Virus record (IMG/VR): IMGVR_UViG_3300032242_002454
Coordinates: 1 to 64,000 of that record
DNA length: 64,000 bases
Reading direction: 5' to 3' (one strand)
Source: a virus
Position 1 is the first letter of the stretch. Each line of letters begins with the position of its first letter. The notes beneath the pieces are model-generated. The model ran no database searches. It was given only the letters and a program-made list of their open reading frames with translations, and was not told the origin of the DNA. Shown piece by piece: positions 1 to 8,334 of the stretch. The position numbers and the translations under genes are program-made.

Positions 1-1
1 A

Positions 2-622
2 CAAGCGGTAGAAGAAATCAAAAAGACTCCATTTTTTCACAAAAGCATAGCTGGAAAACCTTTTGAAGATCAATTGGCTATTATGAGAAGATGGGTCTTG
101 AAAGAAGTTGGTCTTAATGATGATGGAACAGCTAAGGATTGCGTTATATTCTATGACTATCTAAAACTAATGGATAGTGCCGGAATGAGTCAGGACTTAA
201 AAGAGTATCAGGTTTTGGGTTTTATGATGACCTCTCTGCATAACTTTGCTGTTAGATATAAAGTACCAATTGTGGCCTTTATTCAATTAAACAGAGACGG
301 CATAACAAAGGAAAGTACAGACACAGCAAGTGGTTCAGACAGAATTATTTGGTTGTGTAGTAATTTCAGTATATTTAAAAGAAAAACACCAGAAGAAATT
401 GCAGAAGACGGTCCAGATAATGGCAATCGTAAACTAGTTCCTTTAATTAGTAGACATGGTGGTGGCTTAGACGATAATGATTATATTAACTGCCACATGA
501 AGGGTTGGTGTGCAAAGATTACTGAAGGTAGAACAAGATTAGAAGTTATTAATAATAAAGGCGGCTCATCTGATGGATTTATTGTTGAAGAACAAAATAA
601 TGAAGAAATCCCATTCGAATGA
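2..622 (+). CDS. DnaB-like replicative helicase, C-terminal part (5' end outside window)
   Basis: The frame is open from the left edge, so only the C-terminal ~206 residues are present. A TTG at 74 is an internal codon, not a credible start. The segment VIFYDYLKLMDSAG is a Walker B-like strand of the RecA-fold DnaB/gp4 helicase family. It is followed by VAFIQLNRDG, which matches the family's SQLNR sensor motif, then an acidic SDRIIWLCS strand and a C-terminal basic patch (NRKLVPLISRHGGG) in the arginine-finger region. The product would unwind DNA at the phage fork. It overlaps the primase gene, the usual phage helicase-primase pairing. The hexamer-forming N-terminus and Walker A cannot be seen here. 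Family assignment is strong; subfamily is not resolved. Confidence 0.85.
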   Translation, partial: QAVEEIKKTPFFHKSIAGKPFEDQLAIMRRWVLKEVGLNDDGTAKDCVIFYDYLKLMDSAGMSQDLKEYQVLGFMMTSLHNFAVRYKVPIVAFIQLNRDGITKESTDTASGSDRIIWLCSNFSIFKRKTPEEIAEDGPDNGNRKLVPLISRHGGGLDDNDYINCHMKGWCAKITEGRTRLEVINNKGGSSDGFIVEEQNNEEIPFE

Positions 623-1751
623 TCAACACAAACTTAAAATAGTTTGTGATGAGGTATGTGATAACATTGATACCTTATTGGACTTTTTTAATATTGAATA
701 TAGATCAAATAATAAAATGATTTCAATGGCTTGTCCAATTCATGGAGGAGACAACATTTCGGCTATCAATCTGTATCCAGAAGGAGATAGATATAGAGGC
801 AACTGGAAGTGTAGAACACATGGATGTGATAAGGTATTTAAAGCATCTGTCATTGGTTTCATCAGAGGAGTATTATCTCATCAAAAACATGGTTGGGAAA
901 AAGATGGAGATAAGGCTTGTTCATTTAATGATGCTTTAGACTTCGCTCTTAAGTTCATTAAAAAAGATCTAAAGAACATTAAAATCTCTGGATCAGAGAA
1001 AAACAAGAAATTATTTACTAGTACTATTAATTATATAGGTAATGCTACTGCCACCCAAACTCCAGTATCACAACTTCCCACAAGACAACAAGTGAGAAAG
1101 TCTTTGATAATGCCTGCTGAATATTATTTGAGTAGAGGATATTCATTAGAAATACTAGATAAGTACGATATTGGATTTTGTAACAAACCTAGTAAAGAAA
1201 TGTCTAACAGAGTAGTAGTTCCTATTTATAATAATGACTATACTCACATGATAGGATGTTCCGGTAGAAGCGTATCTGAGAAATGTTCAAAATGCTCATC
1301 ATATCATGCTTCATCAGAACTTTGTCCACCAGATGAAAAGAAATGGTTATGTTCAAAATGGAAACATAGTACTAATTTCAAAAGTCAAAATTGTTTGTAT
1401 AATTTTTGGTTTGCTAAAGAACATATTATTAAAAGCACTGTAGCTGTTATTGTAGAAAGTCCAGGTAATGTTTGGAGATTAGAGGAAAACGGTATACATA
1501 ATAGTGTAGCTATTTTTGGTTCTTCACTAAGCGATAGACAGAAAATCATGCTTGATTCTTCTGGAGCTATGACTATTGTTATATTAACAGATAATGATGA
1601 AGCAGGAAAAAAGGCAGCTGAACAAATTAAAGATAAGTGCAAAAATACATACAGAATTTTTATTCCTCAAATCTCTAAGGCAGATATTGGAGAAATGACT
1701 CAGGCCGAAATTAATACAGAAATTAAACCCTTCTTAGAAAGTATCATATGA
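573..1751 (+). CDS. DnaG-type DNA primase (zinc finger plus TOPRIM)
   Basis: Up to 392 residues. A CHC2-type zinc-binding region lies near residues 54-85: CPIHGG, then a CRTHGC pair about 30 residues later. A middle domain contains YYLSRGYSLEILDKYDIGF, typical of the DnaG RNA-polymerase core. A TOPRIM fold follows, with VIVESPGNVWRL (catalytic Glu) and LTDNDEAGKKA (metal-binding DxD). A second cysteine cluster (CSKCSSYH... and LCSKW) sits between core and TOPRIM. The protein would make RNA primers for the DnaE polymerase encoded downstream. The start is uncertain: ATG 573 has a weak AAAGG upstream and overlaps the helicase, while ATG 600 (MKKSHSN) has no clear ribosome site. The stop overlaps the next gene as ATGA. 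Confidence 0.88.
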   Translation: MDLLLKNKIMKKSHSNDQHKLKIVCDEVCDNIDTLLDFFNIEYRSNNKMISMACPIHGGDNISAINLYPEGDRYRGNWKCRTHGCDKVFKASVIGFIRGVLSHQKHGWEKDGDKACSFNDALDFALKFIKKDLKNIKISGSEKNKKLFTSTINYIGNATATQTPVSQLPTRQQVRKSLIMPAEYYLSRGYSLEILDKYDIGFCNKPSKEMSNRVVVPIYNNDYTHMIGCSGRSVSEKCSKCSSYHASSELCPPDEKKWLCSKWKHSTNFKSQNCLYNFWFAKEHIIKSTVAVIVESPGNVWRLEENGIHNSVAIFGSSLSDRQKIMLDSSGAMTIVILTDNDEAGKKAAEQIKDKCKNTYRIFIPQISKADIGEMTQAEINTEIKPFLESII

Positions 1752-2344
1752 CCAGAACAAAGATTGTAGCTTTTGCCGGAAGAAAGCAATCTGGTAAAAC
1801 CACATGCTCAGAATCCACACTTGCTTATTTTAAATATTTGGGCGGCGAGTCTGGTAAGATATATAATTTTGCTGATCCTCTGAAACAAGATATTTGTGTG
1901 AATATATTAGGATTAACCCATCAACAGTGTTATGGTGAAGATTCTGATAAAAACACAATGACTGATATTGTATGGGAAGGTAAAAATCTAACAGCTAGAG
2001 AAGTAATGCAATTTGTTGGTACTGATTTATTTCGTAAAATGAAAAATGATGTGTGGACAAGCGCAACGCTAAATAAAATCAACAATGAAAAACCAGCATT
2101 AGCTATTATAGCTGATTGTAGATTTCCTAATGAAGTAGAAGCAGTACAAGCTGTTGGTGGACTAGTTATTAAGCTAACTAGAAATCCTTATGATTCCAAT
2201 CATGATAGCGAAACAGCTTTAGATCCACTTCGTTATCCTCAAAGTCTATTTGATACAATTATACAAAATGATAAAATGGATATACCAACTCAACTTGAGT
2301 TAGTTCTAAATTATCTACAAGATAAAGGAGTGTTCGTATTATAA
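1748..2344 (+). CDS. Deoxynucleoside monophosphate kinase
   Basis: 198 residues beginning with a beta strand and a Walker A loop (AFAGRKQSGKTT, residues ~9-20). FADPLKQDI follows, then a lid-like segment and the AREVMQFVGTDLFRK helix. IIADCRFPNEVEAV corresponds to the phage T4 gp1 / DNMK family 'D.RfpnE' signature. The enzyme would phosphorylate dNMPs released from host DNA to dNDPs and feed phage replication. It starts inside the primase stop codon (ATGA), which implies translational coupling. A conserved RNPYDSNHDSE segment near residue 150 may contact nucleotide. Length fits the family. Substrate range cannot be read from sequence. Confidence 0.85.
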   Translation: MTRTKIVAFAGRKQSGKTTCSESTLAYFKYLGGESGKIYNFADPLKQDICVNILGLTHQQCYGEDSDKNTMTDIVWEGKNLTAREVMQFVGTDLFRKMKNDVWTSATLNKINNEKPALAIIADCRFPNEVEAVQAVGGLVIKLTRNPYDSNHDSETALDPLRYPQSLFDTIIQNDKMDIPTQLELVLNYLQDKGVFVL

Positions 2345-3378
2345 TCACATATCTTAGAAGTAGTTCTTATGGAACACATTCTATGTGTCCTCAACAATAT
2401 TTTTTTGAATATATTCTTGGTTTAAGATCTCCATCTAATAAAAAAGCAGACAAAGGAACTATTTGTCATAAAGCTTTAGAAATCTTAGCATTTATTAAAC
2501 TAAATACCCAAAACAATAATCCTATTTTTGAGGATGACGTTGTGGGAAAAGTGGATATCAATAATTATAGCATCAAAAAAATAACTGATCAAGTATATGA
2601 TTATTATACTTCTCAATTTACTCATCATGTTTGGGAACCAAAAGATCATAAAGATTGTCATGCATGGATTAATAAAGCCTTAGAATATAATAAGGGTATG
2701 TTTGATCCTAGGAATAGATATATCGTTCAGCCAGAGCAACGCTTTGATATTGAAATCAAGAAACCTTGGTCCTCTTACCGATATGAAACTAAAGACGGAA
2801 TCCTTGAAGGTAATCTTGCTATAAAAGGTACTATTGATCTTATTACTAAAGTCAATGATAATACATTAGAAGTTATTGACTGGAAAACAGGACGAAGACT
2901 AGATTGGGCCACTGGAGAAGAAAAAACTTTAGAGAAATTACAAAATGATCCTCAGTTAAGAATATACCATTATGCTATTCAACATCTATATCCAGAAATT
3001 GAACATGTAATGATATCTATTAATTTTATTAATGATGGTGGAGCATTTACTATTTGTTTTGACAAAAATGATTTATACAAAACTGAAATAATGTTAAAAC
3101 AAAAATTTGAAACTATCAAGAATACCCAAAAACCTCAGTTAAATAAAAGTTGGAAATGTAGTAAGCTTTGCTATTTTGGTAAAAGTACATTTGCTAATAG
3201 TACAATAGAGCCATTAACAGAATACAGAGATGGTCAGCTAACAGCTAAAAATCAATGTATGACTAAGTGTGAACAGGTTAAACACGATATAGATACAACC
3301 GGGATGAAAGCAGTCATTGACAAGTATCAGGCTCCCGGTTATAGTATAGGTCACTACAAGGCACCCGGCACCGTATAA
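2338..3378 (+). CDS. RecB/Cas4-like PD-(D/E)XK nuclease, probable ATT start
   Basis: The N-terminus reads TYLRSSSYGTHSMCPQQYFF, the usual start of the RecB/Cas4 nuclease family (S-S, then CP..Y, then F.Y..GL). Counting from Met-2383, catalytic signatures are GTICHKALEIL (His), IKGTIDLI (Asp), VIDWKTGR (D-x-K) near residue 165 and QLRIYHYAI (Q-Y). Cysteines at MCPQQ and in the C-terminal KCSKLC and QCMTKC pairs could hold an Fe-S cluster, as in Cas4/AddB relatives. The first ATG (2383) would cut off the conserved N-terminal strand. The frame is open back to a stop at 2323, and AAAGGAG at 2324-2330 is well spaced for ATT at 2338. Probable role is DNA end processing in replication or recombination. 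Confidence 0.8.
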   Translation: MIITYLRSSSYGTHSMCPQQYFFEYILGLRSPSNKKADKGTICHKALEILAFIKLNTQNNNPIFEDDVVGKVDINNYSIKKITDQVYDYYTSQFTHHVWEPKDHKDCHAWINKALEYNKGMFDPRNRYIVQPEQRFDIEIKKPWSSYRYETKDGILEGNLAIKGTIDLITKVNDNTLEVIDWKTGRRLDWATGEEKTLEKLQNDPQLRIYHYAIQHLYPEIEHVMISINFINDGGAFTICFDKNDLYKTEIMLKQKFETIKNTQKPQLNKSWKCSKLCYFGKSTFANSTIEPLTEYRDGQLTAKNQCMTKCEQVKHDIDTTGMKAVIDKYQAPGYSIGHYKAPGTV

Positions 3379-3417
3379 CATTTTGGCTAGAACAATTAAA
3401 TAAGGAGACAATTAGAT

Positions 3418-5311
3418 ATGGACATGACTAGAGGATATGTGCCTCTTCATGTCCATTCTTAGGTGGGCTATGTACTCACTTTTGGATGGACTGTCGCAAC
3501 CAAGAACTATTGCTGAACGATGTCAAGAAATCGGAGCAACTTCTTGTGCATTAACTGATCATGGTAATATTGCCGGAGCAGTTAAGTTTTATACAGAAAT
3601 GAAAAAGAAAGGCATTAAGCCTATTCTAGGTTGTGAGGTTTATCTATGTGATCAAGACCCTAAGATTAAAACCAAAGAAAATAAAGACTTGACCCACTTT
3701 GTTATTCTAGCTAAGAATTATGAAGGGTGGAAGAGTCTTATTAGAATTGTTTCTGAGTCTAATCAACCAGATCATTTTTATCATAAGCCAAGACTAGATA
3801 TAGCCTCTTTGGCAAAGTATACTAATGGTAATATTATTGGTTTTTGTGGTCATGCTGGATCATATTTGGCAGATAGGATAACCTCTGATAATCGATTAAT
3901 TGGCGATTGGAAGAATGTTGGTATTGACCAAATTGGTAAATTAAAAGATGTTTTTGGCAAAGAGAACTTTTTTCTAGAAGCACAATTAATGGATTCGGTC
4001 AATTCTCCTATTCAGACACTCTTAACTGGTGCTATGAGAGATTTGGCCAAAATTACCAACACTAAAATCATATCTACGCCAGACGCTCATTATTGCCGTA
4101 AGGAGGACGCTGTAGATCAAAGGGTGCTTCTCTGTAATAATTTAAAAACAACCTTCCCAGAGATCAGCAGGAAGATTAGCAATGATGAGGAAGTGCCTCT
4201 TGGATGCTTTTTTACATCTGACAACTTCCATATCCTATCTCCAGAAGAAATGGGTCATTTTCATACAGAAGAAGAGATGGAGAATACCAAGTTAGTGGAT
4301 GCATTATGTGAAAAATATAATATATTAGATAAGCCACATTTACCCCCATTTCCTTGTCCTGACGGAGCTAATCCAGATGAATATCTAAGGCAATTATGTC
4401 GTAATGGTTGGAGAGATAAAATTGCTAATAATATAGATAAAGATATCCAAGAAGATTATGTGAATCGAATAAAGTATGAATTAGAGGTTCTACAAGGAGC
4501 CGATCTCTCTAGTTACTTTTTAATTGTACAAGATATTGTGAACTATGTCAGGAAAAATAACTGGCTTCCGGGACCGGGAAGAGGAAGTGCGGCTGGTTGT
4601 CTAGTCTCTTACCTGATTGGTATTACTAGTATTGATCCTATTAAGTATGGTTTATTATTTGACAGATTTTATAATGCTGGACGAAATAGTAAAGACCATA
4701 TCTCTATGCCTGATATTGACGTAGACGTACCTATTAATAAGAGAGAAAATGTAATCGAATATATTAAGCAGTGTTATGGGGCTGATAAGGTTTCCCAAAT
4801 GATTACATTTAATACTATTAAGGGTCGTGGTGCTATTAAGGATGTATTGAGAGTTTATGGTAATATATCATTTGATGAAATGAATAAGATCACTAAAAGT
4901 ATTCCAGATGAAGCTAAAATTGCCGACGATCTTCAAGAAATGAAAGAAGAAACTGGGGAAGCATCTATTATTCGGTGGGCATTAGAAAATGAGCCAGATA
5001 AACTGAAAGAATGGTGCTATATAGATGAAAAAAATGAATTACAAGGACCGCTTGCCAAAAGATTTGAACAGGCTATTAGATTAGAAGGAACTAAGTCTAA
5101 TCAGTCCAAACATGCGGCTGGTATTGCTATTAGTTCTAAACCATTAAATACATTGTGTCCTATGGTGTACGATTCAAAAAACGATCAGCTTATAGCTGGT
5201 ATGGAAATGCAAGATCTAGAAGCGTTAGGCATTATCAAATTTGATATTCTTGGCGTGGCAATGTTAGATAAAATTATGACTATCCAAGACATCTTATCAA
5301 AAGGAGATTAA
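3418..5311 (+). CDS. dnaE: DNA polymerase III alpha, N-terminal half (PHP and catalytic palm), +1 frame change near 3460
   Basis: The ribosome site AAGGAG before ATG 3418 gives MDMTRGYVPLHVHS, the first strand of a PHP domain with its HxH metal motif, and then hits TAG at 3460-3462. The rest continues in the +1 frame (open from 3437) with YSLLDG, TDHGNIAG, GCEVYL and TPDAHY, so the other PHP metal ligands are present. The polymerase core follows: PGPGRGSAAG near residue 379 (counted from 3437), the two-aspartate PDIDVDV near 425, SKHAAGIAI and KFDILG near 601 with the third catalytic Asp. The gene then ends; fingers, tau/beta-binding region and OB fold are in a separate gene from 6201. Expression needs programmed +1 frameshifting or reinitiation at ATG 3470, or the sequence has an error. 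Confidence 0.85.
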
Positions 5312-5312
5312 T

Positions 5313-5510
5313 ATGGCAATGCAAAAATTCATGGATATAGCAATCGGTACTGTTTTTAAGCATGAAGGTAATGATTATCGAAAAATCCCAGAAGAAAGAA
5401 TAAGTTGTTGTTCGGCCATTAATGCTCAAGGAGTACATAATGCCCAGCAAAGAATTCAGGTTTTACCATTGGTGGAAGTCGAAGTCCTAGGAGATAACAC
5501 TCAAGCATGA
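5313..5510 (+). CDS. Small conserved-looking protein between the polymerase halves, function unknown
   Basis: 65 residues, with AAAGGAG overlapping the end of the upstream polymerase gene, six bases before ATG. The sequence has the form IAIGTVFKHEGNDYRKI, then SCCSAINAQG, then a short beta-rich tail (RIQVLPLVEVEVLG). This reads as a compact beta domain of the kind found as tiny phage proteins with no known role. No catalytic motif is seen. It begins two bases after the DnaE-N stop and overlaps the exonuclease start, so it is co-translated with the replisome genes. It might be an accessory of the split polymerase, but that rests on position only. Confidence 0.7.
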   Translation: MAMQKFMDIAIGTVFKHEGNDYRKIPEERISCCSAINAQGVHNAQQRIQVLPLVEVEVLGDNTQA

Positions 5511-6208
5511 TCAATTATAACAAAATTTGCGTTTTTGATTTTGAAACCGATGGTTCTGATCCTAAATCTTGTAGCCCGGTACAAATTGCAGCAATAATTA
5601 TTGATCCACTAAAATTGGAAATTGTTCCTAACTCTGAATTTAATATCTTTTTTAAACCAGAGGTATTGGCAAATGATGAACAATATCAATATACTACAGA
5701 TATTTTGGATTTTCATGCTAAGGTAAGAGGCTCTTCTAAAGAAGCTATTTTAGAAGAATGGAAAAAGTATCCAGCTCAAGATCAGTCTTGGAAATTGTTT
5801 ACAAACTATTTAACAATGCATCATACAAGATCCAGCAAAAAGAGCCAGTTTAGTGCTCCTATTGCTGCTGGTTACAATATAAATAGATTTGACTTGCCAA
5901 TTATTGATAGATTGAGTCGTAAATATGGTAATACAAATAAGGAAGAAAGAAGCGATATTTTTTATCCAAGAGACGTATTAGATATTATGAACCTAGTCTT
6001 CTATTGGTTTGAAAATAATGGAGATCTCAAAAATCTTTCTCTGGATACTCTTAGAGATTATCTGGGCATAAATAAAGAGGGTTCTCATGATGCTCTAAAA
6101 GATGTTAAAGATTGTGCAGAAATTCTGATTCGTTTTATGAGACTACATCGTAACCTAGGAAATAAGATTAAGTTTAAGGACTCATTTCAGTCACCATCAC
6201 ATGTCTAA
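5507..6208 (+). CDS. DnaQ-like DEDDh 3'-5' exonuclease
   Basis: 233 residues. Exo I motif VFDFETDG near residues 9-16 gives the D and E ligands. Exo II is YNINRFDLPIIDR near 123-135. Exo III is SHDALKDVKDC near 193-203, with the His and Asp of the DEDDh subclass. The enzyme would remove misincorporated nucleotides for the phage DnaE polymerase, whose PHP domain is encoded separately. The gene lies exactly between the two polymerase halves and overlaps both neighbours by a few bases, which strongly suggests one replisome operon. The ribosome site is modest (GGAG about 12 bases upstream), so translation may rely on coupling. Confidence 0.88.
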   Translation: MINYNKICVFDFETDGSDPKSCSPVQIAAIIIDPLKLEIVPNSEFNIFFKPEVLANDEQYQYTTDILDFHAKVRGSSKEAILEEWKKYPAQDQSWKLFTNYLTMHHTRSSKKSQFSAPIAAGYNINRFDLPIIDRLSRKYGNTNKEERSDIFYPRDVLDIMNLVFYWFENNGDLKNLSLDTLRDYLGINKEGSHDALKDVKDCAEILIRFMRLHRNLGNKIKFKDSFQSPSHV

Positions 6209-7832
6209 AAAATTTCAATACAGTTGTGGATGTTCTTTTGACATTATATCTGAACATGACGATAAGGATAGAATGACTCTTAGATTTAATCCTAAAATAG
6301 AAGAGATAAGTTTGGAGTGTCAAAAGACTTGGGATCTAATTTCAGATGGAAATACTAAGGGGTGTTTCCAGTTGGAGTCTAGACTTGGTAAGTCTATGGC
6401 TAAAAAACTAAAGCCAGAAAATATAGAACAGCTATCTGCCTTAATTAGTATTATGAGGCCGGGTTGTCTAGAAGCTTTTAGAGATGGCAAATCAGTTTCT
6501 AATCATTTTATAGATAAAAAGAATGGTCAGGAGTCTGTAGACTATTATCATCCCTCTTTGGAGCCTATTTTAAAGGCAACGTATGGTGAAATGATTTATC
6601 AAGAACAAGCTATGGAAATAGCTAAGATCGTAGCTGGTTTTGATCTTCAGGAAGCAGACATGTTAAGAAAAGCCATTGGTAAAAAGAAACCAGAAGAAAT
6701 GGCTAAAATTAAGATTAAGTTCTTAGAAGGTACAGAAAAAGTAGGAACAGTGGCTACTTCTCAAGCAGAAGAAATTTTCGGCTGGATTGAAAAGTCTCAG
6801 AGATATTCTTTCAATAAATCTCATGCTGTTAGTTATGCTATTAATAGTTATTTGTCAGCTTATACTAAAGCTCATTTTCCCAAAATATTTTTTGCTGCAT
6901 ATTTAAGATTTGCAAAAGATAAAATTGATCCTAAAGCAGAAATTAAAGAATTGGTACAAAACGCTAACGAAATGGATGTTCCTGTTTGTATACCAGATAT
7001 TAGAAACTTAAATCAACTATTTATTCTTAAGAATAATAAGATCTATTTTGGACTAACAGATATTAAAGGTTTTGGACAATCTGTATTTGATAAATTAGTC
7101 AAACTCAAAGAAGATAAGAAGCTAGACTTCGATACTATGAATTGGATAGAAATGCTTATGATGGTTTTGATCAATATCAACTCCACATCTGCTAAAGCTC
7201 TAATTCAAAGTGGAGCAATGTCATATTTGGGTAAGAATAGGGTGGCCATGTTATTTGAATTTGGTTTAGTCTCAGAATTAACTAAGAAAGAATCAGATTT
7301 CATCATAGCTAATCTCTATAAATATAAATCAATAGGAGATGCTCTTCACGATCTATATCATAATGGTAAGTCTAATAAGAATAGAAAAGCTATTATACTA
7401 GACCTAATTAATAGTTATAATAAACCCCCATATTCTTTAGAAGATAATCCAGATTGGATCGCTGATGCGGAGGATTCATTTTTAGGATGTAGTATTACTT
7501 GTTCCAAGGTTGATATGTATGATATTACTATGACCAATACAACTTGTAAAGACTTTAAAAATACCACACTCAAAGATAATATTTTGTTGTGCGGAGAAAT
7601 TGAAAGTGTGGGTGTTACTAAGACCAAATCTGGCAAGACTCCGGGACAAGAGATGGCATTTGTTACTATGAGTGATGGAACAGGGGTAATTGAGTCTGTT
7701 GTATTTTTTCCAGAAGCCTACAAAGCTTATCGAAATATTTTATTTGATGGTAATGTTATTATCGTAAAGGGGAACAAAGCAAAGTCTGGTGATTCGTTAA
7801 TAGTTGAAAAGACGTATATTCCCAAAACTTGA
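6201..7832 (+). CDS. dnaE: DNA polymerase III alpha, C-terminal half (fingers, beta-binding region, OB fold)
   Basis: 543 residues. After a ~35-residue leader containing CGC, the chain aligns with DnaE from TWDLISDGNTKGCFQLES (near residue 50), which in one-piece polymerases lies shortly after the third catalytic Asp. ALISIMRPG, YHPSLEPILKATYG and YQEQAMEIA (fingers) follow. Then come FNKSHAVSYA (near 207), a helix-hairpin-helix-like region (YFGLTDIKGFGQSV) and a C-terminal OB fold from about 455 (LCGEIESV, FVTMSDGTG). It carries no polymerase catalytic aspartates and must pair with the product of the gene ending at 5311. No intein sequence is present at either break. It overlaps the exonuclease gene by eight bases and lacks its own clear ribosome site. 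Confidence 0.9.
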   Translation: MSKKFQYSCGCSFDIISEHDDKDRMTLRFNPKIEEISLECQKTWDLISDGNTKGCFQLESRLGKSMAKKLKPENIEQLSALISIMRPGCLEAFRDGKSVSNHFIDKKNGQESVDYYHPSLEPILKATYGEMIYQEQAMEIAKIVAGFDLQEADMLRKAIGKKKPEEMAKIKIKFLEGTEKVGTVATSQAEEIFGWIEKSQRYSFNKSHAVSYAINSYLSAYTKAHFPKIFFAAYLRFAKDKIDPKAEIKELVQNANEMDVPVCIPDIRNLNQLFILKNNKIYFGLTDIKGFGQSVFDKLVKLKEDKKLDFDTMNWIEMLMMVLININSTSAKALIQSGAMSYLGKNRVAMLFEFGLVSELTKKESDFIIANLYKYKSIGDALHDLYHNGKSNKNRKAIILDLINSYNKPPYSLEDNPDWIADAEDSFLGCSITCSKVDMYDITMTNTTCKDFKNTTLKDNILLCGEIESVGVTKTKSGKTPGQEMAFVTMSDGTGVIESVVFFPEAYKAYRNILFDGNVIIVKGNKAKSGDSLIVEKTYIPKT

Positions 7833-7856
7833 CGCGGACGACCCTCAAACTATAAT
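7829..7856 (+). promoter_or_regulatory. Sigma70-type promoter for ssb
   Basis: TTGACG (7829-7834), 16 bases, TATAAT (7851-7856): a near-consensus promoter whose -35 overlaps the polymerase stop codon. It lies about 50 bases upstream of the ssb start, so ssb can be transcribed independently of the replication operon. Assigned by motif match only. Confidence 0.7.
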
Positions 7857-7905
7857 ATGAAGCAGTGCGTTGGACCTTGGTTTTTTAATTTTAAGGAGAA
7901 CTTGA

Positions 7906-8277
7906 ATGAATATTAATATTCTACGTGGTAATTTAGCTAGAGATCCAGAAATGCGAGTTGTTAATACTGGTGGAAAGCAGACATCAGTAGTAAATTTTAC
8001 TGTTGCTGTTTCTCGTGAGTATACTAAGGCAAATGGCGAACGAGATAAGGTTACTACGTTCGTTCCTTGTGAAGCATGGGATAGTGGTGCCGAGATTATT
8101 GGTCAATCCTTTAAGAAGGGTGATTTTGTTCTGGTAGAAGGCTCACTAAGGAATGACTCATGGGAGAAGGATGGAGTGAAGCATAATTCTCTCAAGGTCA
8201 GGGTAAATAACTTTTCTAAGATTACTAAGCTATCAAAGAAAAGTAAGGAACAGTCGGAAGAAGTAGTAAGCTTCTAA
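7906..8277 (+). CDS. ssb: Single-stranded DNA-binding protein
   Basis: 123 residues covering a full bacterial-type SSB OB fold: MNINILRGNLARDPEMR, then VVNFTVAVSREY, FVPCEAWD, KKGDFVLVEGSLRND and LKVRVNNFSKI. The tail is short and moderately acidic, ending EEVVSF. A terminal Phe is kept but the classic DDDIPF tip is not, so docking of partner proteins may differ from the host version. The protein would coat single strands at the phage fork. Its AAGGAG lies seven bases before ATG. A promoter in front and a terminator behind make it a one-gene transcription unit, fitting the need for high protein amounts. Confidence 0.95.
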   Translation: MNINILRGNLARDPEMRVVNTGGKQTSVVNFTVAVSREYTKANGERDKVTTFVPCEAWDSGAEIIGQSFKKGDFVLVEGSLRNDSWEKDGVKHNSLKVRVNNFSKITKLSKKSKEQSEEVVSF

Positions 8278-8306
8278 TCTTATTCTAATCTTATCACTTT
8301 AAAGAG

Positions 8307-8334
8307 ATGGGGGTGGTAACACCCCCCATTTTTT
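8307..8334 (+). terminator. Intrinsic terminator after ssb
   Basis: ATGGGGGTG pairs with CACCCCCCAT (one bulged C) around a GTAA-type loop, followed by six T. It ends directly at the ATG of the next gene, which is unusual. Confidence 0.88.

Noticed and set aside
5240-6400. Split intein as the cause of the two-part polymerase
   Set aside because: No intein N-part (CL...) follows KFDILG, no C-part (HN before Cys/Ser) precedes the second half, and the usual split-intein site is intact.
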